The notes under the pieces: generated by a model
Told to the model about the DNA's origin: nothing
What the model saw: the letters and a program-made list of their open reading frames with translations, nothing else
The model's database searches: none
In this document: in pieces, positions 35,241 to 46,250 of the stretch
Position numbering within the stretch: position 1 is the first letter of the stretch
Layout of the letters: every line of letters begins with the position of its first letter
Assembly: GCA_018296165.2 (NCBI GenBank)
Contig: JACKQL020000047.1
Location: forward strand, 186,001 to 250,000
Source of the DNA: Termitomyces sp. T153
Lineage: Eukaryota > Basidiomycota > Agaricomycetes > Agaricales > Lyophyllaceae
DNA length: 64,000 bases
Reading direction: 5' to 3'
Program-made: the position numbers and the translations under genes

Positions 35241-36749
35241 GGGACAAACCAACGGTCAAGCTGCTCTCGGAATATCCCCCCATCAATCGAGTTAAGGAAT
35301 TTAATGTATCCTCGTCTTCAGTTATCATTTCCAAGACGACATTCATCCTGAGCCACCACGCTGTGTTCGCCTTGAGCAATATCTGGTTTAATTACAGCTT
35401 CGGCAGTTACAAAAAGCTCGATTAATGGAAGCTTACCTTCGGATCATGCTGTAGCTTCTCTAGTTCTGTTTCCGATTTTCGAGCCTCGACTCTCGTTCCA
35501 GAAGAAGGAAAAGATTGGGACGGATCAAGTCTACATCGATATCTGTATCAGACGATCCTGAAGTGATCTCAACACGCACACACGAAATCACTATCATTCT
35601 TCGCGTGCACCCGCCTGATTATTTCGCATATAGTAGAGCAAAACAAGAATTTGTCCGAGTTTTGGCGTTGGAAGATCGAGCCATGGCTGATTGCAGCGAT
35701 CACAGTATTTGCACCGTTTCTCATGAGGATTGTGATGATTGGTCCCCACCATAGCATTATAGACGATATCGATATCGGTGGATGGGACGTTGAAGAAATG
35801 ATCGGGGTCGGGCACATTGTCGCGCTGCTGGGCCCCGCCGCCCGCCGCCCGCGGGCGGCACCTCGTCGCCTCTACACCATCCACTCATCGTCCCTCAGGC
35901 CAAAGGGTTTACCAGGAGAGCATGGCTTAAAACGGTCTGAGATAGACCAGCCCCTCATTCTCCGCGTATGCGGGGGATGTGTAAAATCCCATGGCCCCTG
36001 TAGCTTACCTCCCTAGTACATACCTCATTAGTACCGCACACCATGGTTATAGTTGCCTAGCGCGAAATAAGATTTGACTTAGTTGAACTTGAAGCTGAGG
36101 CTTTCGATGGTAACCGGAGGAACACGGGGAGAAACATTTCTCAAAAAAAAATTAAACACGTACATAGATGTCAGACGGTGAAAAGTGTGGCGCGACGAGA
36201 CACGGCTGATACAAAATCGGTTAGTGTTTGGAAGATTATGGTAACAATATCCACAAGCAAACTTTGAGGGCGGGTCTTCGACGTCAATCGATCTCGAGAA
36301 ACTGAATTACTAGTACTGAATTTTTCAAATGGCTGTGAGGGGTTCTTGGTGGACCGTGACTGTACTTGGTAGGCCTGATCATATCCACACTTGGTGAGTA
36401 TTCTTTATAGTCACTACCCATGATTAATATTGCTCTCCCGAAATCCAAGGGACGTCATCACTAATCTACACCCAGACGCGTCGTTTCTCAGATCTCGCGC
36501 AATCGGCGTATTTGTCCATTTTTACCCTGTAGTTCCCGTACGTCGGTTTCTCCGTGGTGGTCTACAAAACATCATATATGAGTATCCATAGGTTGTAAGG
36601 AAAAGAGCATATAGTCTGCTTGTTAACCAGTACGAGCAGCAAGATCCAGTCATTGTAAGCATTGTGAATGTTATTCGTCAAGACGGGAGAGAACATGCCA
36701 AATACAAACCGAAAGAAAACTTGCGGCATGCCAACAATTCCACGCCTGG
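35241..36749. other. Region without a supported gene; contains a GC palindrome
   Basis: A perfect 16-bp palindrome, GCCGCCCGCGGGCGGC, lies at 35844-35859 inside an otherwise average-GC stretch. No coherent exon series was found. A GC-rich string around 35945-36010 may be a repeat edge. Confidence 0.45.
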
Positions 36750-37260
36750 TCCGTGCGCCTCCCGCACTGCATATAAACGCGGCCTCGGGACCCTAGCACC
36801 TCATACTTACCTTGATGGCACAGGCCCCTTCAAGTCTCCGGGTTTGTGGGCCGTGGAGACTCTCCATAGCACGGCGACCCTGTCCATACAGGGAGTGTCT
36901 GCGGCTTGTATGGGCTTCGGCTCATGCACCGTCTCAATATTTTCCTGTCCTGCTCCGGCCACTCTGGCTGGGCAGGCGCTTTTTTTTCGCTTTTTTGCGG
37001 TCCTAACCCTAACCCTATGTACATTATAGAAAGCACACGTGTGCAAGAGTTTTTTTTGTTTGAGTCGTATGTTTCAACCCGGACATCTATACACGTCGAG
37101 AGATCGCAACTTAAATTTTGTTGATCGCGCACACACCAGCGCTAGCTACGCATCTTTTGATGTTGGTGGTGTACCGGGCTCGTTTGAACGACATGAACTG
37201 CTACGACTGAGACTGCTTCGTCGTGGATAAGTATAGTACTTTCGACTCTTTGGATTCATC
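36750..37260 (-). repeat. Telomere-motif element, copy 1
   Basis: On the minus strand the element reads AATTGGATGAATCC, then a variable 220 bp, then TATAATGTACATAGGGTTAGGGTTAGGACCGC, split here only for description, followed by an A-rich run and a 270 bp conserved part. That part ends near a TATATAAACG-like string (its complement) and CACGGACCAGGC. The same element lies inverted at 55805-56360. The part beyond the telomere motif is nearly identical between copies, while the part before it is more diverged. It could be a non-autonomous transposon or a telomere-derived fragment. Confidence 0.7.
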
Positions 37261-37628
37261 CAATTTACCTAGGAGAAGTGAGGCTTGTTCCAGGACACTG
37301 ACTTTTACTTTTCACTTTTGCCCTCTGGGCTTGTTGCCTTGATACTTATTTCAAGACCTCTCGACCTTGTTCCTGAGGCCCAGTGAAAAGTCGGTCTGGG
37401 GAGATCAAGGCAAACAAGTACAATCAAGTGATGTCACAGTCAATCTCTCCAAGTCTATCATCTTCCAAATGCATTACTACTTGTTCATCAATATAGATTC
37501 ATTGGCGTCAATCATTGGAGTTAGGACTACTCTATAATGTCAATCACTGTACATGGTCACTTATTTTGGCAATATGCTTGTTTGTTTGCTACAAACAACA
37601 TGTCTGTCTTGATGTGGATGCTGGTGTT

Positions 37629-37997
37629 TGTTAGGGGACTTCCATTTCCAACCTCCATGACTGGTTCTAGCACCTCTGCAGCTTGTTTGATGTCTCTGGG
37701 GCTCTTTCCAGAACTCTGGAGATCTCTGAGGAACTCCAAAGTTCTCCATATTACCTCAGCAACCATTGCCCTAGGGTTAGGAGTAGCTCTGGTCACCTGT
37801 ACAGTAGTTCCCATGCCTCTGCCACCTGCTGATGCACCATGCCAAGCAGTGGGAATCCTTAGACTTGTTCTCTTTAGATTCCTCTCTGCTAGGTGATTAG
37901 CTACTGATTGTATCATCATCTACTCTGCTAATATACTTTGGATTCCCCTCTCCTAGCTGTGTGACTCTGATTTGTTGCTCCGGAGGTTGCCCTTACA
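37629..37997 (+). repeat. Left LTR
   Basis: It begins TGTTAGGGGACTTCC and ends CCCTTACA (TG...CA termini). By hand alignment about 40 of 369 positions differ from the right LTR, nearly all transitions. The string CCCTAGGGTTAGG inside is a chance telomere-like match. Confidence 0.92.
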
Positions 37998-38099
37998 GCA
38001 GAACAAGTCTCCTAAAACTGGCCCAGAAGCCCCACATAGCTGCAAGGAACCTCCGAGCCACTATCTGTCACTTCTCTGCCAGGATTAAGCATCATGGAG

Positions 38100-39790
38100 T
38101 TCTATGTTTCAGCTTGCCAACCCAGACACATCCTTGGAGGCCCCAGCCCTGCAGGACAAAGCCTGGACTTGCCTGCTCCACCTAGAAACCCAGGTGCAAT
38201 TAATGCAATCATCTCTCACCCATTATATGACCAAACTCTCTACCCTCTGTCAGACAATGGATCTTATCTCCCAGTCTCTCCAGGCATTGCTAGAACACCT
38301 AAGCCCTAACTCCACCCCTCCCATGGCTGAGGAACCAGCTCCATCTGCCATGGCACCTATTCCGGCAACTCTGTAAGGGCAACCTCTGGAGGCTGTGGCT
38401 CAATCACACAGCTGGCAAAGGGAAATCCAAAGTCTATTCAGTACTGTACAGTGTCTACTGAGATAACTACTCACCTGGCAAAGGGAAATCCAAAGAGAAC
38501 AAGTCTGGGGATTCCCTAGGCTGGGTGTGATGCTTCAGAGGCTTCAGAAGCATGAGAAACAATTGTATAGTATGACAGAGAAAAAAGACACAAGTGATGT
38601 GTCAGCAATTGGTCAGCAGTTACATAAGCCAGTGGCAGTGTCAAAGGGGCCACACTTGTCTAAATTATTGACAGAGAACTGGTATAGCTTGAGGGCTGAG
38701 ACTAGGACCCATAGATAGGGAAAAGGAAGGAGAATAAAGGAAAACTATAATGGAGCAAATCTGACAAGAACTGGAGAAGGAGAAGGGGAAACAAGTGAGA
38801 CATCCCCTAACAGACTCCAGTGACTCTGCAGCCATGGATCCCTTGCTCAGCACTGCCAGATGCATATGACGGTGCTTGCTCCAGTGGAGAGTGATTTCTA
38901 CAGTCCTGCCTCATCTACATCCATCTCAGTAGGGATGCTTTTGACTCTGATGCATTGAAAATAGCCTGGGTGCTGTCATACATAAAGACTGGACATGCCT
39001 CCACCTATGCACTGCAAGTTTTCCACTGTCCTGGAGGTGTGGGGAGCTTCCTGGACTGGGCTGCCTTTGAGAAGGACTTTTGCACAGAGTTTTTTCCATT
39101 GGACCCCACCAAGATGGCAGCACTAACGCTGCATGACAGGGAGCAGTATGGATAAGGAAAGTGTATGTTAGATGAGTACATTGACTTGTTCTGAGCCCTG
39201 GTCAAACAGGCTGCCTACTCTGACAGCCTCCAGCTATGCCTCACCTTCTGGAATGGCTTGCACCCTGCCTTGGTAGAATGCATTGACAATCTGGTGGAAT
39301 GTTGCCCCAACAATGAAAAGATTGTGTCATGGTATGAGGTGGCCTGGGACCAATGGCAGCTCATGGAGATATGGAGAGAACTCCATTGCCTCCATTCCAC
39401 AATGCGCCCCATTCCAGTCAGCAACTTCTGCCACCTCATGCCTACTCACCCAGTGCTGGCCCTTGCTCCAGCTGCCCCTGCCACTTGTCCCCTACCCCCA
39501 AGGATTCCCATGGATGTGGACACAGCCCAACAACTCTGTGCAGCCCTGCTGTTATGCCAGAGATGCAAGAAGCCCAGGCACTTTGCATGGCACTGTTCCC
39601 TGGGCCTAGAGGTCTGCTACCTTTCCACAGCAGAGCAGGAGGAGCTTCTCCTGCAGCTCTTGGCTGCAAAAGACTCTACCAGAGCTCTGTCACTAGACAA
39701 GCCCTCATTGGAGTTTACCTTAAAGGAAGCCAACATGAGTGCCTCATCTCCAGAGCTAGAGGGGAATTTTTGGTCAAGCAATGGATGAGG
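38100..39790 (+). pseudogene. gag: Retrotransposon gag remnant with zinc knuckle
   Basis: A helical N-terminal region (38104-38376) precedes a capsid-like segment (WVLSYIKTGHAS...DWAAFEKDFCTEFFPLDPTKMAAL...LDEYIDLF) around 38960-39190. A zinc knuckle follows at about 39555-39596 (C-x2-C-x4-H-x4-C, CQRCKKPRHFAWHC). Stops and frame changes interrupt it. Confidence 0.8.
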
Positions 39791-40077
39791 TGTATGTCTC
39801 CATTGCTAGGTGCTAACAGGTTTTCTTGTCTGTCAATAGAAAATGAAACTGCCTTTTCCGATGCCCTTCATTCTGAGACAGAAGAACCTCAAAGTCTCCT
39901 TTTAGATATACAAACACTAATTCTGAAGCCCCTGCCAAGCTCTCCAACACCTCTGAAGGTCAACAGTGCAGCCCCACTTGGGTGCACTGAATGCTCTGAT
40001 AGTATGTGATGGCCTCTGGCTCATCTGCCCATTCCTTGTGCCTCAATGTGGAGATTGAGATGACAGACACCTAGCAA

Positions 40078-40455
40078 AACTGCAGAGTCACAGCTCTCCT
40101 GGACAGTGGAGCAACAGGACTTTTCCTGGACTTGGAGTTTGTCAAATGCCATGGCCTGACCACACAGCCCCTTCCCAAGCCCATTCCTGTTTACAACATC
40201 AATGGAACGCCCAACAAAGCCGGCATAATTAGCTCTGTAGTTGACCTGGTTCTCCACTATTGGAACTACATGGAGTGTGCTATATTTGCTGTCACCAGCT
40301 TGGGAAGGCAAGACACGATCCTTGGGTTCACATGGCTCCAAGAGCATAACCCTAAGGTTGATTGGACCAAAGGAGAGGTGACCATGAGTAGATGCCCCAG
40401 GAAGTGCTCTGCCTGCACCACAGAGGCCAGAGTGGAGCATTGGACTCAAGTCTGA
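40078..40455 (+). pseudogene. Retropepsin-like aspartic protease remnant
   Basis: The active-site motif LLDSGATG is followed about 80 residues later by ILGFTWLQEHNP, as in Ty3/gypsy proteases. The catalytic Asp is kept; upstream stops (for example TAG near 40071) cut it off from gag. Confidence 0.82.
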
Positions 40456-40799
40456 GAGCATGCAGCAATCTGAGCATGTCACACTAGCCCTCTCCCCTTC
40501 ACTGATCTAGACCTCCTAGACCCCCCACCTCTGGCATTCCCTCATAGGGAGGCCCTCTACAAGGATGATTGGAGCAACAGCAGAGCCCTGAAAGAGGAGC
40601 GTGGAAGGGAGATTGGTAGTATATGCAAACCAGAGCTCCTAGATGAAGCAATAGAGGTGGGGGATCAAATTTATGTTACCACTGTCCACCTGTTGCCTTC
40701 CATTATGGAGATCAGGGCTAGCCAGACTACATCCCCATGGCTGGCCCAGGCCTTTGCTGCCAATGCTGCGCCTTGAGAGTTCTGGGATGTAGTACCCCC

Positions 40800-42420
40800 T
40801 TACTTGCATGCATCTGAGGATGTGTTCTCCAAGGCCTCCTTTGACTTGCTTCTGGAGTGCAAGAGGTGGGACCATGCCATTGAACTGCTGCCCAACTCAG
40901 CACCTTCCAGCTGTAAGGTCTACCCCCTTGTGCCCAGAGAGCAGGATGAGCTCAATGCCTTCCTCCAGGAGAACTTGGACTCCAGTTATATCTATCCATC
41001 CAAATCCCCAATGGCTTCTCTGGTCTTCTTCATCAAAAAGAAGGATGGCTCCCTCTGACTGGTACAGGACTATTGGGTACTCAATGCCATGACAGTGAAG
41101 AATTGCTACCCTCTCCCCCTCATCTCTGAGCTCATCAACAACCTCTGGAGCACATGATACTTTACTAAACTGGATGTCTGGTGGGGTTACAACAATGTAT
41201 GCATTCAGGAGGGAGATGAGTGGAAGGTGGCCTTCCGGACCAACTGGGGATTGTTTGAGCCACTTGTTATGTTCTTTGGTCTCACCAACAGCCCAGCCAC
41301 CTTCTAGACCATGATGAACAACAACCTCTGGGGCACATGATACTTCACTAAACTGGATGTCTGGTGGGGTTACAACAATGTGTGCATTTAGGAGGGAGAT
41401 GAGTGGAAGGTGGCCTTCCAGACCAACTGGGGATTGTTTGAGCCACTTGTTATGTTCTTTGGTCTCACCAACAGCCCAGCCACCTTCCAGACCATGATGA
41501 ACAACATCTTCTGGGACCTCATTGCAGAGGGTGTAGTGTGCATGTATCTCAACAACATCCTCATCTACACCAAAATGCTGGAGGAACACCATTGGATCAC
41601 TTGTCTCATTCTGGAATGCCTCTGCCAGCACCAGCTCTACCTCAAGCCAGAGAAGTGTGAGTTTGAACAAACCCAGATTGAGTACCTTGGCCTGATCATC
41701 TCCCACAGAACTGCAGAGATGGACCTAGTGAAGGTGGCAGGTGTGGCGGAGTGGCTAGAGCTCCAGAACAAGAAGGAGGTACAGGCATTCCTTGGTTTTG
41801 CAAACTTCTACTAGAAATTCATCCAGGACTTCTTGCATCATGCCTACCTGCTGTTTAACCTCACAGAAAAAGATGTTATGTGGAGCTGGGGGCCTCCAGA
41901 GCAGATGGCCTTTGACACTCTCAAGTGTGCCATGACCTCCAGACCTGTTCTCCTCTTCCTGGATGACAACTCTCCCTTCTGCATAGAGGCTGACAGCTCC
42001 AACTTTGCCACTGGGGTGGTGCTCTCACAGCAATTTCTAGAGGACAGGAAGTGGCACCTAGTGGCCTTTTACTCCAAAAGCCTGAATGCAGTGGAGCAGA
42101 ACTACAAGATCCACAACAAGGAGATGTTGGCCATCATCCAGTTGTTTGAGGAGTGGTGGCACTTCTTGGAAGGCACATGGCACAAGTTTGAGGTCTGGAC
42201 AGATCACAAGAACCTTGAATACTTCTGGACAGCCAAGAAGCTCAATTGCCAGCAGGCCCAATGGTCCCTCTACCTTGCCAACTTTGACTTCTCCTTGCAC
42301 CACAAGCCTGGCCAGAGCATGGGGAAACCAGACACCCTGTCTTGGAGGGCAGACCATGGAATGGGGGAAGGGGATAACAGTAACATCATGCTCCTCTGCC
42401 CCAAATTGTTTGCAATCTGA
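40800..42420 (+). pseudogene. Reverse transcriptase-RNase H remnant with mutated active site and internal duplication
   Basis: Recognisable parts are [60 protein letters not shown], then the YxDD box reading YLNNILIYT at 41545-41571 (Asn-Asn in place of Asp-Asp). RNase H follows with FCIEADSSNFATG, IHNKEMLAII and WTDHKNLEYF. A 183-bp tandem duplication (period from 41141 to 41324, ending near 41508) repeats the [10 protein letters not shown]...GLTNSPATF segment. Stops lie before LVQDYWVLN and before YFTKLDV in both repeats. The enzyme cannot work. Confidence 0.92.
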
Positions 42421-42432
42421 GCCATGGAGGGC

Positions 42433-43615
42433 CTAGTTGTTGATGGAGCAGAGGCAGACATTCTCCGGGACATCTGATGGGGTAATAGGGATGGTTGACA
42501 GGAGGAGCTTGTGGCACAGGCTGCTCAGACACTGAAGTTGGGGCATGCTACTGGTGTTAAGGCAGTCTGCGCTGATGAATGGGCCCTCTGAGATAGAATC
42601 CTGACCTTCTGAGACTGTATCTACATCCCCAACATCCCAGAGCTCCATCAGAGGATTGTGGAGCAACACCATGACTCCCACATTGCAGGGCACTCTGGGC
42701 AGTGGAAGACACTGGAGTTAGTATCACAGAACTACTGGTGGCCCCAGATGTCCCAGTACATTGGGTCCTACACTAGTACCTGCAATCTCTGCCTCCAGAC
42801 CAAGCCCCAATGCTGACTCCCCTATGGACAGTTACACCCACTACTGGTGCCTGCAGAACAATGGAGCATAGCATCTGTGGACTTCATTGTAGAGCTCCCC
42901 AATGCCCATGGTTATGACACAATCATGGTGGTGGTGGACCTGTATGGCAAGAGAGTGCACTTCATTCCAACCCACACCACCTGCTCTGCCATGGGTGCTG
43001 CAAACCTGTACTGGAGGAACATCTGGAAGCTCCACAGCCTCTCCAATGCCTATGTCTCGGATCGGGGACCACAATTCATGTTCACCTGCAAGCTCTACTG
43101 ACTGCTCAGAGTAAAGCTCCACACCACCACTGCCTACCATCCACAGTCTGATAGCCAGATGGAGCATGTAAACCAGGAGTTGGAACAGTATCTCCACCTC
43201 TTCTGCAACAAGCACCAAGATGACTGGGACAAACTCCTCCCCAATGCCAAATTCCAGTACAACAACCATGTTCACACATCCACCCAATTTTCCCCATTCT
43301 TCCTCAACACTGGATGGCACCCATGCATGGGTTTTGAACCCTGGGCCTGACCCTTGGAGAATGAGGCAGTAAACAAATTTGTGGACTGGATGAAGAGGTC
43401 ACAAGAAGAGGCCCAGGCTGCACTGGCAAAGGCAAAAGATGACATGGCACAATACTACAACCACAGGAGAACCCCAGAGTGCAGATATCAGCCCAGGGAT
43501 CAAGTCTACCTGGATGCCTCTGACATTACAACTACCTGTTCCTCAAAGAAGCTGTCACACTGCCAGTTAGGGCCATTCACAGTGGAACAACAGGTAGGAC
43601 CCTTGGCCTATTGAC
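42433..43615 (+). pseudogene. Integrase remnant
   Basis: The HHCC zinc-binding domain is visible (EQHHDSHIAGHSGQ ... CNLCLQTK, 42660-42810). The core has VDFIVELP (first Asp), YVSDRGPQF (second Asp) and MEHVNQELEQYL (Glu), so the DDE triad is still readable. Stops at about 43099 and 43349 interrupt it. Confidence 0.88.
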
Positions 43616-43632
43616 TCCAACTCCCTGCAGGG

Positions 43633-43992
43633 ATGCACCAGCTTCATCTGGTGTTCAATGTGGTCAAACTTACCCCGGCCCCTAAAGATCCTATCCCAGG
43701 GCAACATCTGCCACCTCCGCCACCCCCAGTGGTGGTCAATGACAACAAAGAGTATGAAGTGGAAGAAATCCTGGACAGCCATTTATTCTGGAGACAACTA
43801 CAGTACAAGGTGAAGTGGAAAGGCTATGAAATCAAGGATATTTCCTGGGAGCCACAGGAGAATGTACATGCCCCTGGACTTGTTAAGGAGTTCCACCAGA
43901 GACATCCAGATGCGCTGTATGCCATACAAGGAATCTACCCTATCTTGCCAGTGGACCAAGCAATCAGGGACTTCTTCTACCCCACACATTGA
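43633..43992 (+). pseudogene. Integrase C-terminal chromodomain
   Basis: EEILDSHLFWRQLQYKVKWKGYEIKDISWEP is a typical chromodomain (Y-V-KW-GY----WEP pattern), preceded by the MHQLHLVFNVVKL linker of gypsy integrases. In chromoviruses this domain steers insertion toward chromatin marks such as H3K9 methylation. Confidence 0.9.
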
Positions 43993-44017
43993 GACACTGC
44001 ATGCTAGAGGGGGGTGA

Positions 44018-44386
44018 TGTCAGGGGACTTCCATTTCCAACCTCTGTGACTGGTTCCAGCACCTCTGCAGCTTGTTTGACATCTCCAGGGCTCTTTCCAG
44101 AACCCCAGAGATCTCTGGAGATCTCCAGAGTTCTCTGTATTACCTCAGCAACCATTGCCCTAGGGTTAGGAGTAGCTCTGGTCACCTGTACAGTAGTTCC
44201 CATGCCTCTGCCACCCACTGATGCACTGTGCCAAGCAGCAGGGATCCTTAGACTTGTTCTCTTTGGATTCCCCTCTGCTAGGTGATTAGTTACTGATTGT
44301 ATTGTCATCTACTCCACTAATATACTTTGGATTCCCCTCTGCTAGCTGCATGACTCCAATCCATTGCTCTGGAGGTTGCCCTTACA
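44018..44386 (+). repeat. Right LTR
   Basis: It begins TGTCAGGGGACTTCC, ends CCCTTACA and has the same length as the left LTR. I see no CpG in it, and at about thirteen places it has CA where the left LTR has TG, or the reverse. Confidence 0.92.
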
Positions 44387-44391
44387 GTGTT

Positions 44392-45000
44392 GGTTTTTGT
44401 CTTCCTTCTTCTGCCTATATCCTCTCTTTCTATGACATCTCCATTCCCACTGGGATCCTCTTCTTTCTTTACTGAATTCTTGAAGAAATAAGCAATAATC
44501 AAAATTGATCCCTCTTGTCCAGGCTTCAAAATGGGGAAATTGACGATAATCAAGCCTACCGAGCACAAAATCTCAATATGAACTCCATGGTATGGTATGT
44601 GGAGGTTAATGGACACTAACCCATGATGTATACTCAGAATCCTATGAGCATGTGTTCCTGGCCTGGCAAGCACTCAAATGATCAAAACCTGGACATACAA
44701 CTCAACAAGGTCCTGCATGTGAATCCGAAGATGGCACGACAGCTTACATGTATAGAAACATTTATGGAGGACTCTCATATTTTCACCGACCAAGTATGCA
44801 TACAGCAAGTTAAAACACTGGTACTCATCATGTTTATATCCTCAATGCTCTGAAGGACCACTCTTCCAAGGCCACGACCACCATGGAATCATCTAAGTCC
44901 AAAGTTGACATCTTTTTGGCTTCTCTTACTGTTCCCTGCTTGAATGAAGAGGATTATCTGGATGTTTAATTTTGGTATAAGATGTTCACGTGGCACTGCA
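44392..45000 (+). mobile_element. Possible LINE (non-LTR) fragment interrupted by the gypsy element
   Basis: The string VDIFLASLTVPCLNEEDY near 44905-44960 resembles the FL..L.LP.L.EED segment that precedes reverse transcriptase in fungal LINEs. The stretch just left of the gypsy element (37300-37623) is similarly CpG-poor and may be the other half. The match is short, so this is tentative. Confidence 0.3.
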
Positions 45001-46250
45001 GGACCTCCTAACGTTGGCACTATGCAAGCTTCGGAGACTGCAGTCAACAACTGATGCTCCAAAGGAGATTATTGCGAGGAAGTCAAATAAGGCATCGGCA
45101 GGTAGGACAAACAATGCCAAGTATGTTGCCCTTGACTTACTCTTGGTAAATGTTTACCACTATCGTTTATAGGAGCATATGTAAATGTGAGTAGATTGAG
45201 AGGAATACAATGGCCATGGAGCATGAATTCACTGAGTATTGGGAGTCCCTTGATCCTGAAAGCCGTCAGGTATGCCAGGTTGAGTTGTATTGCTCTCTAT
45301 ATCACTTATCCTTTTGATAGAAGTATTGTATACTTGCTAACTCGAAGATTGGTTTAGAGCGATGCTAATCTGACTGTTGATGGATCCATATTCGTCCGTT
45401 CCACTCAGTGAAGGAGCTCAGTTTTCACGGACACTCTTTAGATGTGAAGTGATATTAGTCTACTACAACGAGTATCGAGACCGATAGTATAGCTACCAAT
45501 AGACAATTAACCCAATTTGACTAGCTCAGAGTCCAGAAAATCAAACGTAACCAAGAATCTTAGAATATCTTGGCAGAGTTGATTTGTCTTGTCTTGTTTT
45601 GGCCACACTGACTTTTCATCTGGCCTGAGGCTTGTGCATCTTTTCTATCACGGCGTAGCACGGCGCAGACTTGACCTTCTTCTTGCACAAACACAATCAC
45701 CGAGGTCTCGCCGCACAAGTATCAATCCGTGCAGGCTGCTACGACGAGTTGGATGTTATGGCTTCTAGCTTCGAGCTTCGATGGACGATCTAGTATCGGT
45801 TGCGACTAGTACCTTTACTTCAAGTAGCTTACGACTATTGAAACTCGATGATTGCAAGAAAGTACGTACGTCTGCTGAAACTTGATGATGCCAGAAGTCG
45901 AAGTACGGATCGAGTGCATGTAGTTTATTGTACGTCTAATTTAGTTGGTGCTCGGATGCCTAACAGGCAGTTAGGTGACCTTTCAAGCGATGAATGGGGT
46001 TGGGATCCGCAGAGGGAAGAAGAGCGGGTGTAGTTGTAATTAACGTCGTTGCGAGGACCGTCGTAAATCAAGCAGGGTGCCCACGCACAAGAGATGCTGA
46101 GAAAAAGTACATGCGGCGTAAAAAGCGCATGGTCTTACGAGATATACACGAAGATTTGGATGTCTATCAGTGATCCGGGAGAAGAAGGAAAGAGGGCATC
46201 GCTTATATGAGAAAAAAACAAGGAAAAACGAGAGTTTGTCTGCTACATTC
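45001..46250. other. Transition from repeat DNA to the promoter of the RhoGAP gene
   Basis: No gene is supported. A short frame near 45210-45265 (MEHEFTEYWESLDPESRQ) followed by a GTATGCC donor-like site could be a remnant exon. The last few hundred bases should hold the BEM2-like promoter. Confidence 0.45.

Larger units (their letters stand above)
37629..44386 (+). mobile_element. Ty3/gypsy chromovirus-type LTR retrotransposon, full length but inactive
   Basis: The element has two 369 bp LTRs, a perfect 5-bp target duplication (GTGTT at 37624-37628 and 44387-44391) and a purine tract (AGAGGGGGGTGA) just before the right LTR. Coding relics run in order gag, protease, reverse transcriptase, RNase H, integrase, chromodomain, which is the Ty3/gypsy order with the chromodomain of chromoviruses. 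The whole body is almost free of CpG and many stop codons sit where Arg (CGA) or Gln codons are expected. The element must have been copied and inserted when whole, then decayed in place. Confidence 0.93.

Noticed and set aside
37771..37785. Telomere-like CCCTAGGGTTAGG in the LTR
   Set aside because: It is only one unit plus a partial one, present in both LTRs at the same place, and unlike the GTACAT-flanked motif of the telomere element. Judged a chance match.
40897..41706. Long minus-strand open frame of 269 codons
   Set aside because: It is antisense to the reverse transcriptase remnant; its length comes from CpG loss and the 183-bp duplication, and it shows no family motif.
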